Assembly (NCBI RefSeq): GCF_014651115.1
Contig: NZ_BMWG01000003.1
Span: 269,685-333,684 of the forward strand
DNA: 64,000 nt
DNA from: Streptomyces inusitatus
Lineage (GTDB): Bacteria; Actinomycetota; Actinomycetes; Streptomycetales; Streptomycetaceae
Direction: 5' to 3'
Part shown: one piece after another, positions 17,824-27,150 of the stretch
Layout: each line of letters begins with the position of its first letter
Numbering within the stretch: position 1 is the first letter of the stretch
Notes under the pieces: generated by a model
Told to the model about the DNA's origin: nothing
The model's input: only the letters and a program-made list of their open reading frames with translations
The model's database searches: none
Program-made: the position numbers and the translations under genes

Positions 17824-19107
17824 ATGGATGCCACGCGCAACACCGTTCTTGAGGCGTGGATGGCAGAGCACGGCTACAGCTCCAACAGCCTCGCCGACGC
17901 TGTGAACAGGTCCTTAGAGCAGTTGACCGGAAGGCCCGGAGGGCTCGACGGATCATCGGTCCGGGGCTGGAAGGCCGGCCGCGTGAAGTGGCCGAAGTCA
18001 GCCACTCGCAAGGCCCTTGAAGACATCGCTGGTCTGCCCGCCACCGCTTTAGGGTTCGTACCACGGGGCAGGACTCTGTCGGCCCTGGTTCCACCGCAGC
18101 AGGAGGACCCTGACATGAAGCGCCGCACACTCGTCGGCGGGCTCGCGACGGCCGCCGTCGCCGCGGCCTCACCTGGCACCGCGTCGCCACGCAGGATCGG
18201 CATGAGCGACGTCGACCGTCTCCAGAAGCGCTTCGCCGAGATCATCGCCAGCGACCACCGGCACGGCGGCCGGCTCGGTATCGAACAGCGAGCCGCCGCC
18301 CTCGCCGACGAGGCACTGAACCTCCAGAACGCGGGAAGCGCCACCCAACGCGTACGCAGCAGCCTCTACGCCTCCGCAGCAGCGTTCCGCTCCTCGGCGA
18401 TGTGGGCCGCGATCGACGGCCGGCGCTACGACGACGCCAAGACCCACATGCGGGAAGCTCAGACCCTCGCCGAGATGTCCGGTGACCAGGCGATCAAGTT
18501 CCGCATCTGGAGCCACACCGGAACCATGTACCGGCACCTCGGCCGCCCCGCAGACGCCCTCGCCGCGAACGACGTGGCCCGCAACCTCTTCCTCACCCGG
18601 CGCGACCCCCTGTTCGCGTCCCTCGGCCTGGCCCGGCAGGGAGCCATCCTGGGCACAGCCCAGGATCGCAGCGGCATGCGTCGAACGTTCGACCAGGCAC
18701 AGGAGGCCATGCTGCGCTCCAACCCGACGGACTACCGCCCCGTGTGGATGCTCGCCTTCTACGACCAGGCCGAGCTGGACTCACTGGCCCTGTCCGCGAA
18801 CCTGGCGCTGGGCGACTACCCGACCGCCGAGTACCACGCCCACCGCTGCCTGTCCGCGCTCCGCCCCCACATGATCAGATCCCGCGCCATCGCGACGACC
18901 CGCCTCGCACACGCCCAGCTCGCGCAGGGGGCCGCGGACGCCGCCACGGCCACCGCGATGAAGGTCCCCACCGACGTCGCCACCCACCATGCCCGGGTAG
19001 CCCGCATGCTCCAGGAGTTCGGCGCCGCCCTTCGCGCCACCGCTCCCGGCAGCATCACCGCGCAGACATGGACCGAGCACGCCGCCACCTGGAGGACCAC
19101 CGCATGA
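17824..19107 (+). CDS. XRE-type regulator with C-terminal TPR-like domain
   Basis: 427 residues. The first 80 look like a degenerate helix-turn-helix (SLADAVNRSLEQL, SVRGWKAGRVKWP). A junction MKRRTLVGGLATAAVAAA (near 99-116) resembles a Tat-like or membrane-anchor leader and often makes annotation call such proteins Tat-signal proteins. The remaining 300 residues are tandem helical TPR-like repeats. A possible TACCGT -10 (17812-17817) lies 6 nt before the ATG, so the mRNA may be leaderless. It diverges from the lanthipeptide operon and is translationally coupled to the GNAT gene (ATGA overlap). Control of the lanthipeptide operon is inferred from position. Confidence 0.75.
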   Translation: MDATRNTVLEAWMAEHGYSSNSLADAVNRSLEQLTGRPGGLDGSSVRGWKAGRVKWPKSATRKALEDIAGLPATALGFVPRGRTLSALVPPQQEDPDMKRRTLVGGLATAAVAAASPGTASPRRIGMSDVDRLQKRFAEIIASDHRHGGRLGIEQRAAALADEALNLQNAGSATQRVRSSLYASAAAFRSSAMWAAIDGRRYDDAKTHMREAQTLAEMSGDQAIKFRIWSHTGTMYRHLGRPADALAANDVARNLFLTRRDPLFASLGLARQGAILGTAQDRSGMRRTFDQAQEAMLRSNPTDYRPVWMLAFYDQAELDSLALSANLALGDYPTAEYHAHRCLSALRPHMIRSRAIATTRLAHAQLAQGAADAATATAMKVPTDVATHHARVARMLQEFGAALRATAPGSITAQTWTEHAATWRTTA

Positions 19108-19643
19108 CCACGGCCCCCACCATCGAACTGCGCACCTTCACCACCCTCGGCCCGATCCGCGGCGACCTCCTCGACGTCTACGCCGACGTCCGCGCCCCCC
19201 TCCTCCACCTCCCGAACTACGCGGTCACCACCTTCGGCGAACGCCTGGACCGCCACGGCACCGAACCGGGCTTCGTCGCCGTCCTCGCCTACACGGACGA
19301 CGAACCAGTCGGCTACGCCTACGGCAACACCATCGAACGCGGCGACCGCTACTGGCAGCGCACCACCCCGGAGCCGGCCGAGAAGTACACCGAGCGCCCA
19401 ACGCTGGCCATGAAGGAGATCGGCGTCCGCCTGGCCTGGCGGAAGACCGGCACGGCCCGCCGCATCCACGACGCACTCCTCGCCGCCCGCCAGGAGCCCT
19501 ACGTAACGCTCATGGTCAACCCTGCCGCTGGCGACGGAAAGGTCCACGCGCTCTACAGGTCGTGGGGGTACCAGGACATTGGACAGAGTCAGCCGTCACC
19601 AGCCTCGCCGTCCCTCACCGTGATGGTCCACGCCAACAGCTGA
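19104..19643 (+). CDS. GNAT-family N-acetyltransferase
   Basis: 179 residues. GNAT features: PVGYAYGN (beta4 region), a central stretch AMKEIGVRLAWRKTGTARRIHDALL that occupies the acetyl-CoA-binding position, and late LYRSWGYQDIG. The usual Q/RxxGxG/A signature is altered to WRKTGTA. ATG overlaps the upstream TGA (ATGA). The substrate is unknown. Within the island it is coupled to the XRE/TPR regulator rather than to the lanthipeptide genes. Precursor or product acetylation is possible, but nothing in the sequence shows it. Confidence 0.8.
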   Translation: MTTAPTIELRTFTTLGPIRGDLLDVYADVRAPLLHLPNYAVTTFGERLDRHGTEPGFVAVLAYTDDEPVGYAYGNTIERGDRYWQRTTPEPAEKYTERPTLAMKEIGVRLAWRKTGTARRIHDALLAARQEPYVTLMVNPAAGDGKVHALYRSWGYQDIGQSQPSPASPSLTVMVHANS

Positions 19644-19931
19644 CCCAGACGCGGGTCGCATCGGAGGTGCTCTCTGCGTCACATGCTCCCAGTAGTCAGC
19701 TTCTGCTCGTTGGCTGACCTGTACGGTCTCCGCGTCGCCCAGTATCGTGGCGGACCGAGCCTGGAGACCGGGGAGCCACACGCCGCGCCAGTCAGCAGCA
19801 TCTCCAGGCCGCGCCCGGTTATTGACAAGCGGCCCCGAGGTCAGAGGCTCGGGCAGCAGTGGTACGGACCCTGTCTGCCTTCACCTATGTGTGGAGTGGT
19901 CTGCTGGAGGCAAGACCTGTGTGCTGCCGTA

Positions 19932-22900
19932 CTAAGAATCCACCTGCTGATCGACCGCTGCTTCGTAGAAGGCATCCGCGAGGGCGACGATGATCGAGTT
20001 GATGGCCGGCCCGTCGGTGAAGAAGTAGTCAGCCATCGTGTTGTGGGCGTCCTGGTTGTCTGCGACCGCCTCCGTAACGGCTGCTTGGAAGTCTGGTGAC
20101 TCCACGAACTGCTTCTTGGAGTTCACCTTGGTCTGCCTGATCAGGTTCGGGTCGGCGAGCAACCGCTGGACGAGTCCCTGTACGAACTCCCTGACCTGGG
20201 ACTCGGCGAACGATTCGGCGCCGAAGAGGTCATTCATCTTGTCTATGACGACCTGGAGCGCGACGTACTTCGGATCCTTCTTCATTCCCGTGCCGGCTGC
20301 GCTGATGCCCTTCAGCTGCCCGTCGCCCACGAGCGAGATGTTGACCGGGATTGCCTTGTTGTGCTTGACCCCGACCAGCACCACGTCGGAGAGGTCCACG
20401 TCGGCCGCCCAGGCGGACTCGGCGATGACCTTCTCCAGCAGGCGCAGGAAGATCGAGAGCATCTCCATGTAGGGGTCACCGTAGTCGACGATCTGGGACA
20501 TGAAGTCATAGAGACGTACGTAGGTGGAGACATCCTTGCGGAATAGGTCGAGCGCCTGGAGCGTGACCTTGTCCTCCTCCTCGATCGCCCGCGCGTAGCG
20601 GCGCCGGAAGTCGTGCTGCGCCGAGCTGATCGCCGCCGAGAGCGCGTTGTTGCCCTTCCGGGTCACCCACAGCTCGGCGACCTTGCGGACGTCGTCCTCG
20701 GTGTAGATTCCGGCCTGGGCAAGCTTGTTAGCCAGGTGGACGACGACGTACGGATCGGTCTCGGTCTCCAGGGTCGCGTTCTTGAAGTACGGCTCGAAGG
20801 CCGCCTTGATGTCCTCAGGCTTGTTGGCGAAATCGATGACGAACGTCTTGCGCTTCTGCTCCCCACCAGCGGTGCGGTGGGTGCGGTTGAGCCGCGAGAA
20901 CGTCTGCACCGCAGCGACCCCCGACAGCTTCTTGTCAACGTACATCGCCGAGAGGAGAGGCTGGTCGAAACCAGTCTGGAACTTGTTGGCGACCAGCATG
21001 ATCTTGTAGGTGTCGCCCTTGAACGCGGCTGCCAGATCAGCCCCCGCACCGGGGTTCATATTGGCCTCGGTGAACTCGTCATCCTTTGACGGCCGCGGGC
21101 CCCAGTCGCTGTGCCAGGTCTCGTCCTCGACCATCGTCACCCCGGCGGAGAAGGCAACCAAGGTGCGGTAGTTGTACGAGGCATCCTCGGTGCGGCGCCT
21201 GGCGATGTAGGCGTCGATGGCCAGCTTGTACTTCACCGCAGACTTGCGCGAGTCGGTCACCACCATCGCCTTCGCCTTGCCTTCGAGCAGGTAGGCGACG
21301 TTGGCGTGGAAGTGCTCGACGATGATCTGCACCTTCTGGCTGATGTTCGTCGGGTGGAGCTTCACCCACCGCATCAGACCCTTGCGGGCGGTGGCCTCCT
21401 CGACCTCCCCGCCGTCGCCGCTCTCGGCCTTGCCGGCGATTTTCAGCGCGGTGTCATAGTGCTGGTAACCCCTGAGCACGTCGAGGATGTAGCCCTCCTC
21501 GATCGCCTGCTTCATCGAGTACAGGTGGAATTCGTTCGGCTTCCCGTCGGCCCCCTTGCGGCCGAACAGCTCCAGCGTCTTATTCTTCGGCGTCGCGGTG
21601 AAGGCGAAGTAGGAGATGTTGTCCGACTCGGCCCGCTCGGTCATCTCAGAGGCCAGGATCGACTCCACATCGACCTCGCCGCCCTCCTCGATCTCCTTGA
21701 CCTCCTCGGCCGTCAGCACCTGCTTCAGCTTCGAAGAGATCTGCCCCGACTGGGAGGAGTGCGCCTCATCGGCAATGACAGCGAACCGTTTGCCCTTCAG
21801 GCCAGCGTTGCTCCGGATCTCGTTCAGCGCATGCGGGAAGGTCTGCACCGTCACCGCGATGATGAGCTCACCGTTCTTCAACGCCTGCGCCAGCAGACCC
21901 GACTTCGACTTCAGGCCAGCCTTGCGGACGTCCTCGGGGCTGATCGTCCTGACGATCTTGTCGGTGCCGTCGATCTGCCGGATCGCATCCTGCAGCTGGG
22001 AGTCGAGCACAGTGCGGTCCACGACCACGATGACCGAGTCGAAGACCTTCTGATTGTCGACATGCAGCCGCGCCAGCCGGTGAGCCGTCCAGGCAATGGT
22101 ATTCGTCTTCCCCGACCCGGCCGAGTGCTCAATCAGGTACCGCTGCCCGACACCCTCTTCCTTCACCGCCTCGACGATGTTCGTGACGGCCTCCCACTGG
22201 TGGAACCGCGGGAAAAGCATGCTCGTACGCCGCACCGAGGTGCCGGTAGTGACGTCCCACTCCTCCTTGGTCTCCACGATCATCAGCCGCCCGATGATGT
22301 TCAGCCAGGCGTGCTTCTCCCAGACACGCTCCCACAGGTACGCCGTCGACGACCGGCCGTCCGCACCGGGCGGGTTGCCGGCTCCACTGTCGAAACCAAT
22401 GTTGAACGGCAGGAAGTGGGTCTTCTCCCCCTCCAGCCTCGTGGTCATCGCCGCCAGGTCGTTCGAGACCGCGAAGTGCACGAGCGCCCGGTACCCGAAC
22501 GACAGCAATGGCTCCGGCCGCCCGTTCGTCAGCGGATTGCGACGCAGCTTGTACTGGTTGACTGCCTCGTCCAGCGACTGGGTGAAGTCGGTCTTCAGCT
22601 CCACCGTGGCCACCGGAAGCCCGTTGATGAAAAACACCAGATCGATACTGCGCTGGTCAGCGGTCGAGAAGTGCACCTGCCGCACCACCCGCACCCGCAT
22701 CGCCTCGTAGAGCGTCGTCGTGGTCTCGTTGAGCGACGTCTCCGGTCGGAACTGCGCCATCTTCAACCGGCCACCGCCTATGTACTGCACCCCGTTGCGC
22801 AGGATGTTCAGCGTCCCACCGCCGTGCTCCAGCGGCCGGTCAAGCGCCGCGGTCAGTACGTCGAGGAACTTCGCCTGCGAGCCCGCCGACTTCAACGCCT

Positions 22901-23066
22901 TCTCGTACGCCAGCTTCTGCGTCTTCTCCAGCCATGCGAACAGGTCTTTGGGAAACAGTGCCCGCTCGCGGTCGTATCCCGTGTCGTTGGCCGAGTACAG
23001 CCAGCCGCAGCCCTTGAGGTACTCGCAGATCTCTGTCTCGAAGACCACCTCCTTGTGGTCAGCCAT
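19932..23066 (-). CDS. hsdR: Type I restriction enzyme R subunit
   Basis: 1044 residues from ATG 23066, which overlaps the hsdS stop by one base (TGATG). The N-terminal nuclease region has VELKTDFTQS (near 135), matching the ExK of the PD-(D/E)xK site. The SF2 translocase follows: motif I SAGSGKTNT (near 318), motif II DEAHSSQSG (near 440), motif III FAFTATPK (near 498), and a late Q-x-x-R-like LNRTHR (near 725). The C-terminus is the helical HsdM-binding region. It cuts unmodified DNA after ATP-driven translocation. The reading frame is intact, and with hsdM and hsdS it forms a complete system next to attR. Confidence 0.95.
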   Translation of the reverse strand: MADHKEVVFETEICEYLKGCGWLYSANDTGYDRERALFPKDLFAWLEKTQKLAYEKALKSAGSQAKFLDVLTAALDRPLEHGGGTLNILRNGVQYIGGGRLKMAQFRPETSLNETTTTLYEAMRVRVVRQVHFSTADQRSIDLVFFINGLPVATVELKTDFTQSLDEAVNQYKLRRNPLTNGRPEPLLSFGYRALVHFAVSNDLAAMTTRLEGEKTHFLPFNIGFDSGAGNPPGADGRSSTAYLWERVWEKHAWLNIIGRLMIVETKEEWDVTTGTSVRRTSMLFPRFHQWEAVTNIVEAVKEEGVGQRYLIEHSAGSGKTNTIAWTAHRLARLHVDNQKVFDSVIVVVDRTVLDSQLQDAIRQIDGTDKIVRTISPEDVRKAGLKSKSGLLAQALKNGELIIAVTVQTFPHALNEIRSNAGLKGKRFAVIADEAHSSQSGQISSKLKQVLTAEEVKEIEEGGEVDVESILASEMTERAESDNISYFAFTATPKNKTLELFGRKGADGKPNEFHLYSMKQAIEEGYILDVLRGYQHYDTALKIAGKAESGDGGEVEEATARKGLMRWVKLHPTNISQKVQIIVEHFHANVAYLLEGKAKAMVVTDSRKSAVKYKLAIDAYIARRRTEDASYNYRTLVAFSAGVTMVEDETWHSDWGPRPSKDDEFTEANMNPGAGADLAAAFKGDTYKIMLVANKFQTGFDQPLLSAMYVDKKLSGVAAVQTFSRLNRTHRTAGGEQKRKTFVIDFANKPEDIKAAFEPYFKNATLETETDPYVVVHLANKLAQAGIYTEDDVRKVAELWVTRKGNNALSAAISSAQHDFRRRYARAIEEEDKVTLQALDLFRKDVSTYVRLYDFMSQIVDYGDPYMEMLSIFLRLLEKVIAESAWAADVDLSDVVLVGVKHNKAIPVNISLVGDGQLKGISAAGTGMKKDPKYVALQVVIDKMNDLFGAESFAESQVREFVQGLVQRLLADPNLIRQTKVNSKKQFVESPDFQAAVTEAVADNQDAHNTMADYFFTDGPAINSIIVALADAFYEAAVDQQVDS

Positions 23067-24364
23067 CACGGCACCTCTCGTACGTCGATCTGCCCCGTCA
23101 CCGCAGCCGTGATCACCGCAGACCGACGTTCCCTGCAGAGCTCGATGAACCGGTCCGACTCGGCGATGAGCGCGTCGATCTTCGCGGTCTCTCCGTCCAG
23201 GCACTGGACGATGCGGCGTTGCTCGTCGAGCGGCGGGAGCGGGATACGGAAGGCCTTCAGGTCACCCATCCCGATCGTTCGGATCGTCGATCCGTTCTGG
23301 AACGAGTCGAAGAATGGCTGCATCGCATCCTCGAACAAGACCCAGAGGTATTCAGGGTCAAGGTCAGGCCCGCACACCCACGCCGCGAAGTGCTGAGATG
23401 TCGCCATCGGGGCACCCATGATCGCCGTCCGGCCGACAGTCGCGTCTCGCGAGAGGACAACGGTTCTTGCTGGAAGGAGCCGGGCAGAACTGTTGGCGAT
23501 CCCAGCGTCGCTGATGTGTTGTGCCGTGTCCTGCAGGTACTTGACGCCCCGCATCATCCCAACGTCGTGGAGGCTTACCCATGGGATATAGCAGTCCCGC
23601 CACCAGTCCTCGCGGGAGCGGCTCGGCGTGTGCCCGCTCTCCAGCTCGGCGACTGACGTGAGCGGGACAACACGCCAATCAGCTGGGAGATTCTCTGCCC
23701 ACGGCAGAGGGCTCTCGACCTCATCGGTCGGCACTGTTCCATGCAAAGCAACGTTGACACGGAGCGCAAACCGCCGCTCCCGGAGCATTTCAATCAGCCG
23801 CTGTTGCTCTTCGATGAGCGTGTCGATGCGGGCCGTTTCGCGGTCAAGGTAGTCGGCGATTGCGCGCTGCCCATCAGCCGGTGGCAGGATGACGGGCAAG
23901 CGAGCAACATTCGAGAACTTCAACGATTGACGGACGCCCCCGCCAAGACCGTAGAAGACCTTGGTCACGTCGTACGACCGCATTAGGTACTCGGCGTAAC
24001 GCGCGTCAATTCCGGTTGGCCTCGCCGAGACGTATGCGGACGTGATGATCCCGCGCTCAGTCACACGCGCCGATCGCAGGCTGCGCTGGTCGTTCTGAAG
24101 GTCAGTAAAGCGAAAGACCAAATGGTTCGGCTCGACGATTTGATAAGTCTCGAAGGACTCAGGCAGGAGACCCCCAATGGCGTCGATATCTTTTCTAATG
24201 ATGCGTCCGAAACTGAGGGACAGAAGATTACTCTCGGTCAGGCCAACGTTCTTGACCTTCGACTCGTGGAGCACAGACATCAGCGGCACTGTGTCCCACC
24301 CCTTAGGGATGCGGCCAACCCAAGGGACACCACTGTCCTGATACTCGGCGTACGACATCATCAT
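23066..24364 (-). CDS. hsdS: Type I restriction enzyme specificity subunit
   Basis: 432 residues with the two-target-recognition-domain plan. TRD1 begins SGVPWVGRIPKGWDTVPL; the central conserved helix is near 165-190 (DGQRAIADYLDRETARIDTLI). TRD2 begins ENLPADWRVVPLTSVAELESGHT (near 230), and the second conserved helix is DEQRRIVQCLDGETAKIDALI (near 380). The repeated QRxIxxxLDxETAxID helices set the spacing of the two half-sites. The start is ambiguous among three consecutive ATGs (24364, 24361, 24358); the first overlaps the hsdM TGA. It decides the sequence specificity of both methylation and cleavage. Confidence 0.95.
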   Translation of the reverse strand: MMMSYAEYQDSGVPWVGRIPKGWDTVPLMSVLHESKVKNVGLTESNLLSLSFGRIIRKDIDAIGGLLPESFETYQIVEPNHLVFRFTDLQNDQRSLRSARVTERGIITSAYVSARPTGIDARYAEYLMRSYDVTKVFYGLGGGVRQSLKFSNVARLPVILPPADGQRAIADYLDRETARIDTLIEEQQRLIEMLRERRFALRVNVALHGTVPTDEVESPLPWAENLPADWRVVPLTSVAELESGHTPSRSREDWWRDCYIPWVSLHDVGMMRGVKYLQDTAQHISDAGIANSSARLLPARTVVLSRDATVGRTAIMGAPMATSQHFAAWVCGPDLDPEYLWVLFEDAMQPFFDSFQNGSTIRTIGMGDLKAFRIPLPPLDEQRRIVQCLDGETAKIDALIAESDRFIELCRERRSAVITAAVTGQIDVREVP

Positions 24365-26106
24365 CCCTCGACCTCGCGCAGCAATTCGAGGATCTTAGCG
24401 ACCTGCTTCTCCAAGTCGGCGTCGATCTCGGCGAGCAAACGGGGCGGAACGTACTTATAGAAGTGGCGGGTAAAGGGGATCTCGTAGCCAGTCTTGGTCT
24501 TGGCCAAGTCAACCCAGGCGTCAGGAACGTGCGGCTTCACTTCCGCATCGAAGTACGCCTGGATTACTTCGCGCTCCCCTGCCGCACCAACGGTCGAGCC
24601 ACCATAGGTGAAGGGCACGTTCTCGGTGTCGCGCTTCTTCGAGTCTGGCTTCGGGTTGCCCTTTCGGTCGACGGCAGGATTCCCGCCCCTATCGAGCAGA
24701 GGGCGCTCGACGGTGACAGTCCAGTAGCCGAACTCATCGTTGCGCAGGACTTTGGAGAGCTCGGGGTCGGCGTCCTCGAAGTCGGCGTACAGCCGCACGA
24801 CCTTGGCGCGGTCGTCGTCGCTGATCTCGCGCCCCTTGGACCCTAGGTTCTTGCGCATCTTGGTCCAGAACGACGTGCCGTCGATGAGTTGCACCTTGCC
24901 CCGACGATCGGGGTGCTTGGTGTTGTCAAGAATCCAGATATAGGTGGCGATGCCGGTGTTGAAGAACATGTTGGTCGGCAGAGCGACGATCGCCTCGACG
25001 AGGTCTTTCTCCAGCAGCCATCTGCGAATATCGGAAGGGCCGGATTCGGCACCTCCGTTGAAAAGTGGCGAACCGTTCATTACGATCCCGACGCGCCCCC
25101 CGCCGTCCTCGGGTTCACGCATCTTGTGGGTCAGGTGAAGCAGGAAGAGCATCTGACCGTCAGATGTCGCAGGAAGCCCCGGCGCAAAGCGACCATAGGG
25201 GCCAGCGGAATCGCGCTCCTCATTGACAGCCTTGGCATACTGCTTCCAGTCCACCCCATAGGGCGGATTGGACATGCAGAAGTCGAACTGGCGCCCCTTG
25301 AAGGCATCGTCGGTGAGCGTGTTCCCGAAGGCGATGTTGGAGGTGTCGTGGCCCTTGGCGAGCAAATCGGACTTGCAGATGGCGTACGACTGCGGGTTGT
25401 ACTCCTGGCCGTACAGGCTCAGCTTCGCTTCGGGGTTCTCGGCGAGCAGGTGTTCCTCTGCCAGGGAGAGCATGCCGCCGGTACCGGCGGTGGGGTCGTA
25501 CAGCGACCGGATGATGCCACCCTCGGTGAGGTCGACGTCCTTCTCTGCGAAGAGCAGGTCGACCAGCAGCCGGATCGCGTCGCGCGGCGTGTAGTGGTCT
25601 CCGGAGGTCTCGTTCGCTGCCTCGTTGAACTTGCGGATGATGTACTCGAACGCATCCCCCATGTCTGCGTTGGACACCACGCCGGGATGCAGGTCGACGG
25701 CGCCGAAGGACTTGACGATCTCGCGCAGGAGCCCGGCCTTCTCCAGGGCCAGGATCTCCTTCTTGAAGTCGAAGTACTCGAACACGTCCACGTCGGCGGA
25801 GAACCGGTCGATGTAGTCGGCGAGGTTGTCCGCCAGCCCGTCCGCATCGGCCAGCAGGTTCGCGAACTCGTAGTTGGACGTGTTATAGAACGTCCGCCCC
25901 GTGGCCTTCTTGACCTCGACCTTGAGCCGGTTCGGGTTCTCGTACCTCGCAGTCAGCTCCTGTACCATCGCGCGGTCCGGTTCGAGTACACAGTCGAGCC
26001 GTCTCAGGATCGTGAACGGAAGAATCACTGTCCCGTACTGGTTCGGGCGATAGGGGCCCCGAAGCTGGTCAGCGATCAACCAGATGAAGCTACCGAGCGT
26101 GCTCAC
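24361..26106 (-). CDS. hsdM: Type I DNA methyltransferase subunit
   Basis: About 581 residues. N6-adenine methylase motifs: SAM site DPTAGTGGMLSL (near 210), catalytic SNPPYGVDW (NPPY, near 282), with the N-terminal helical HsdM_N domain (TLGSFIWLIADQLRGPYRPNQYG). I chose GTG at 26106 because GAGGA lies 5 nt upstream and the family starts close to this point; GTG 26118 in frame is the alternative. It is first in the hsdM-hsdS-hsdR operon, with overlapping stops and starts throughout. It protects host sites by methylation and holds HsdS in the complex. Confidence 0.95.
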   Translation of the reverse strand: MSTLGSFIWLIADQLRGPYRPNQYGTVILPFTILRRLDCVLEPDRAMVQELTARYENPNRLKVEVKKATGRTFYNTSNYEFANLLADADGLADNLADYIDRFSADVDVFEYFDFKKEILALEKAGLLREIVKSFGAVDLHPGVVSNADMGDAFEYIIRKFNEAANETSGDHYTPRDAIRLLVDLLFAEKDVDLTEGGIIRSLYDPTAGTGGMLSLAEEHLLAENPEAKLSLYGQEYNPQSYAICKSDLLAKGHDTSNIAFGNTLTDDAFKGRQFDFCMSNPPYGVDWKQYAKAVNEERDSAGPYGRFAPGLPATSDGQMLFLLHLTHKMREPEDGGGRVGIVMNGSPLFNGGAESGPSDIRRWLLEKDLVEAIVALPTNMFFNTGIATYIWILDNTKHPDRRGKVQLIDGTSFWTKMRKNLGSKGREISDDDRAKVVRLYADFEDADPELSKVLRNDEFGYWTVTVERPLLDRGGNPAVDRKGNPKPDSKKRDTENVPFTYGGSTVGAAGEREVIQAYFDAEVKPHVPDAWVDLAKTKTGYEIPFTRHFYKYVPPRLLAEIDADLEKQVAKILELLREVEG

Positions 26107-26482
26107 AAGGTTCCTCACGAGAATCGTCTAGCAATGACGTCACTCTGCCAGATGTAGCAGCCACCGTCCCGTGGTTCAGCCATGGGACCTCCTCTGCATG
26201 CTCTTCCTGATCGACCCAGGTGCTTGCACGTGTAGCCGGAGCGGCAACTCCGCTGGCGTTGGAAAATGCAAAGCAAACCGGGCGCCGCAGCCCCCACTAC
26301 GGCGAGATAGAAATGCGCCGGCACGACACCGAGATACCTCAGGTGCGTGAGCAATGCGTGAGCGGACTGCCCGATACAGGGCGGCATGAGCCGGATCAAG
26401 TGGCTCGCCGCGCGGTTCTGACCAGGGGAAACAGCACCGCGCGCGGCAGCGCCAGGCATCACCCAGCAAGGATTCGACCCCA

Positions 26483-26518
26483 CTCCTAAAGCGGGTGTCG
26501 CAGGTTCGAATCCTGCCG
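26483..26518 (+). repeat. attR: displaced 36-bp 3' part of tRNA-Arg
   Basis: Perfect copy of 9064-9099. The sequence continues CGAGGACAC instead of CGGGGGCAC, so the tRNA acceptor 3' strand differs between the two ends. Only the 3' half is present, with no D arm, so it is not a functional tRNA. An apparent minus-strand reading frame here (AGFEPAT near its start) is merely translated tRNA. Confidence 0.9.
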
Positions 26519-26525
26519 AGGACAC

Positions 26526-26943
26526 GCTAAAGCAGCAGGTCAGAGGCCCTGTCGTTCACTAGGGCGACAGGATCTCCGGCGTGCAGCACACATAAGGACG
26601 TCCGGCGAGCGGCACGCGAGGCCGGGAGCCGTCTGAGCTGGAAGACAATCACGCGGCTGGTCGGCGGCCGGCTGCTCGTTCTTGATGAGCGAGAGGTCCC
26701 CAAGAAGATCGAGAAGCGCGCCAGGGACGCGGCTGCCGGGACGATGGACCGGGATGGCGGGAGGACCGTTGAGCCGGGCCGACCTGCCCGAGCCCGGAGC
26801 GGTGCTCGCTAAGCTCGACTCCATAGCTGACCAGGCCGGCGACGAGGCAACGGAGGCCAGCCGCCGACTCGGCTTCCCGCCCGAGGAGTACCCGCCCTTC
26901 GTCCAAGCCAGCTAGGCAGTTTCGTTTGGATCTTCTGCTCGTT
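26526..26943. other. Decayed sequence beyond attR
   Basis: No complete gene. Short open stretches on the plus strand (for example ITRLVGGRLLVLDEREVPKK around 26650-26710 and a frame ending LGFPPEEYPPFVQAS at 26915) look like pieces of broken genes, but I cannot assign a family. The position next to attR is where an integrase remnant would be expected, yet no recombinase active-site motif (R, HxxR, Y) is readable. Confidence 0.4.
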
Positions 26944-27150
26944 GGCCTGGGTGGGTCGTTGACTGACGCACAGTGGGCGCGGATTGAACCGTTGCCGCCG
27001 GATCGGACGCCGAAGCGCGGTGGCCGGTGGCGTGACCACCGCGAGGCGATCGACGCGATCGCTTTCAAGTTCCAGACCGGCTCGCAGTGGGTTCACCTGC
27101 CGGAGAGGTACGGAAACTGGCGGGCCCGGCGCGTTCCTCGCGCGCTGTAA
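26944..27150 (+). pseudogene. IS5-type transposase N-terminal fragment
   Basis: The frame reads LTDAQWARIEPLPPDRTPKRG, then a GGRWRDHR box, IDAIAFKFQTGSQWVHLPE and YGNWR. This is the conserved N-terminal region of IS5/IS1182-like (DUF4096) transposases. After GNWR the match stops abruptly and a TAA follows at 27148. The DDE catalytic part is absent, so this is a dead fragment of about 65 residues. No terminal inverted repeats could be paired. It marks past transposition beside the island's right junction. Confidence 0.8.

Larger units (their letters stand above)
9064..26518. mobile_element. 17.4-kb genomic island in tRNA-Arg(CCT) carrying a lanthipeptide operon and type I R-M
   Basis: The island is bounded by perfect 36-bp direct repeats of the tRNA-Arg 3' half. 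The cargo is accessory: an FxLD-type lanthipeptide operon, two regulators, a GNAT enzyme and hsdM-hsdS-hsdR. The hsd genes look less GC-rich than the flanking backbone. No integrase, excisionase, replication or transfer gene can be seen inside, so the island is either immobilised, trans-mobilised, or has lost its integrase. Decayed sequence and an IS5-type remnant lie just outside the right end. Confidence 0.8.

Noticed and set aside
26115..26525. 136-aa minus-strand frame beginning MSSAGFEPATPALGVG
   Set aside because: The start is a translated tRNA 3' half (the AGFEPAT signature of tRNA mis-annotation); it only reads through attR and the hsdM upstream region.
26682..26915. Possible integrase remnant next to attR
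   Set aside because: No tyrosine-recombinase catalytic motifs or serine-recombinase motif can be read; calling it an integrase would rest on position only.
19700..26946. 15-mer CTTCTGCTCGTTGGC shared by 19700-19714 and 26932-26946, considered as an IS end
   Set aside because: A few shared 15-mers are expected by chance in 64 kb, the flanks do not match, and there is no inverted-repeat structure.
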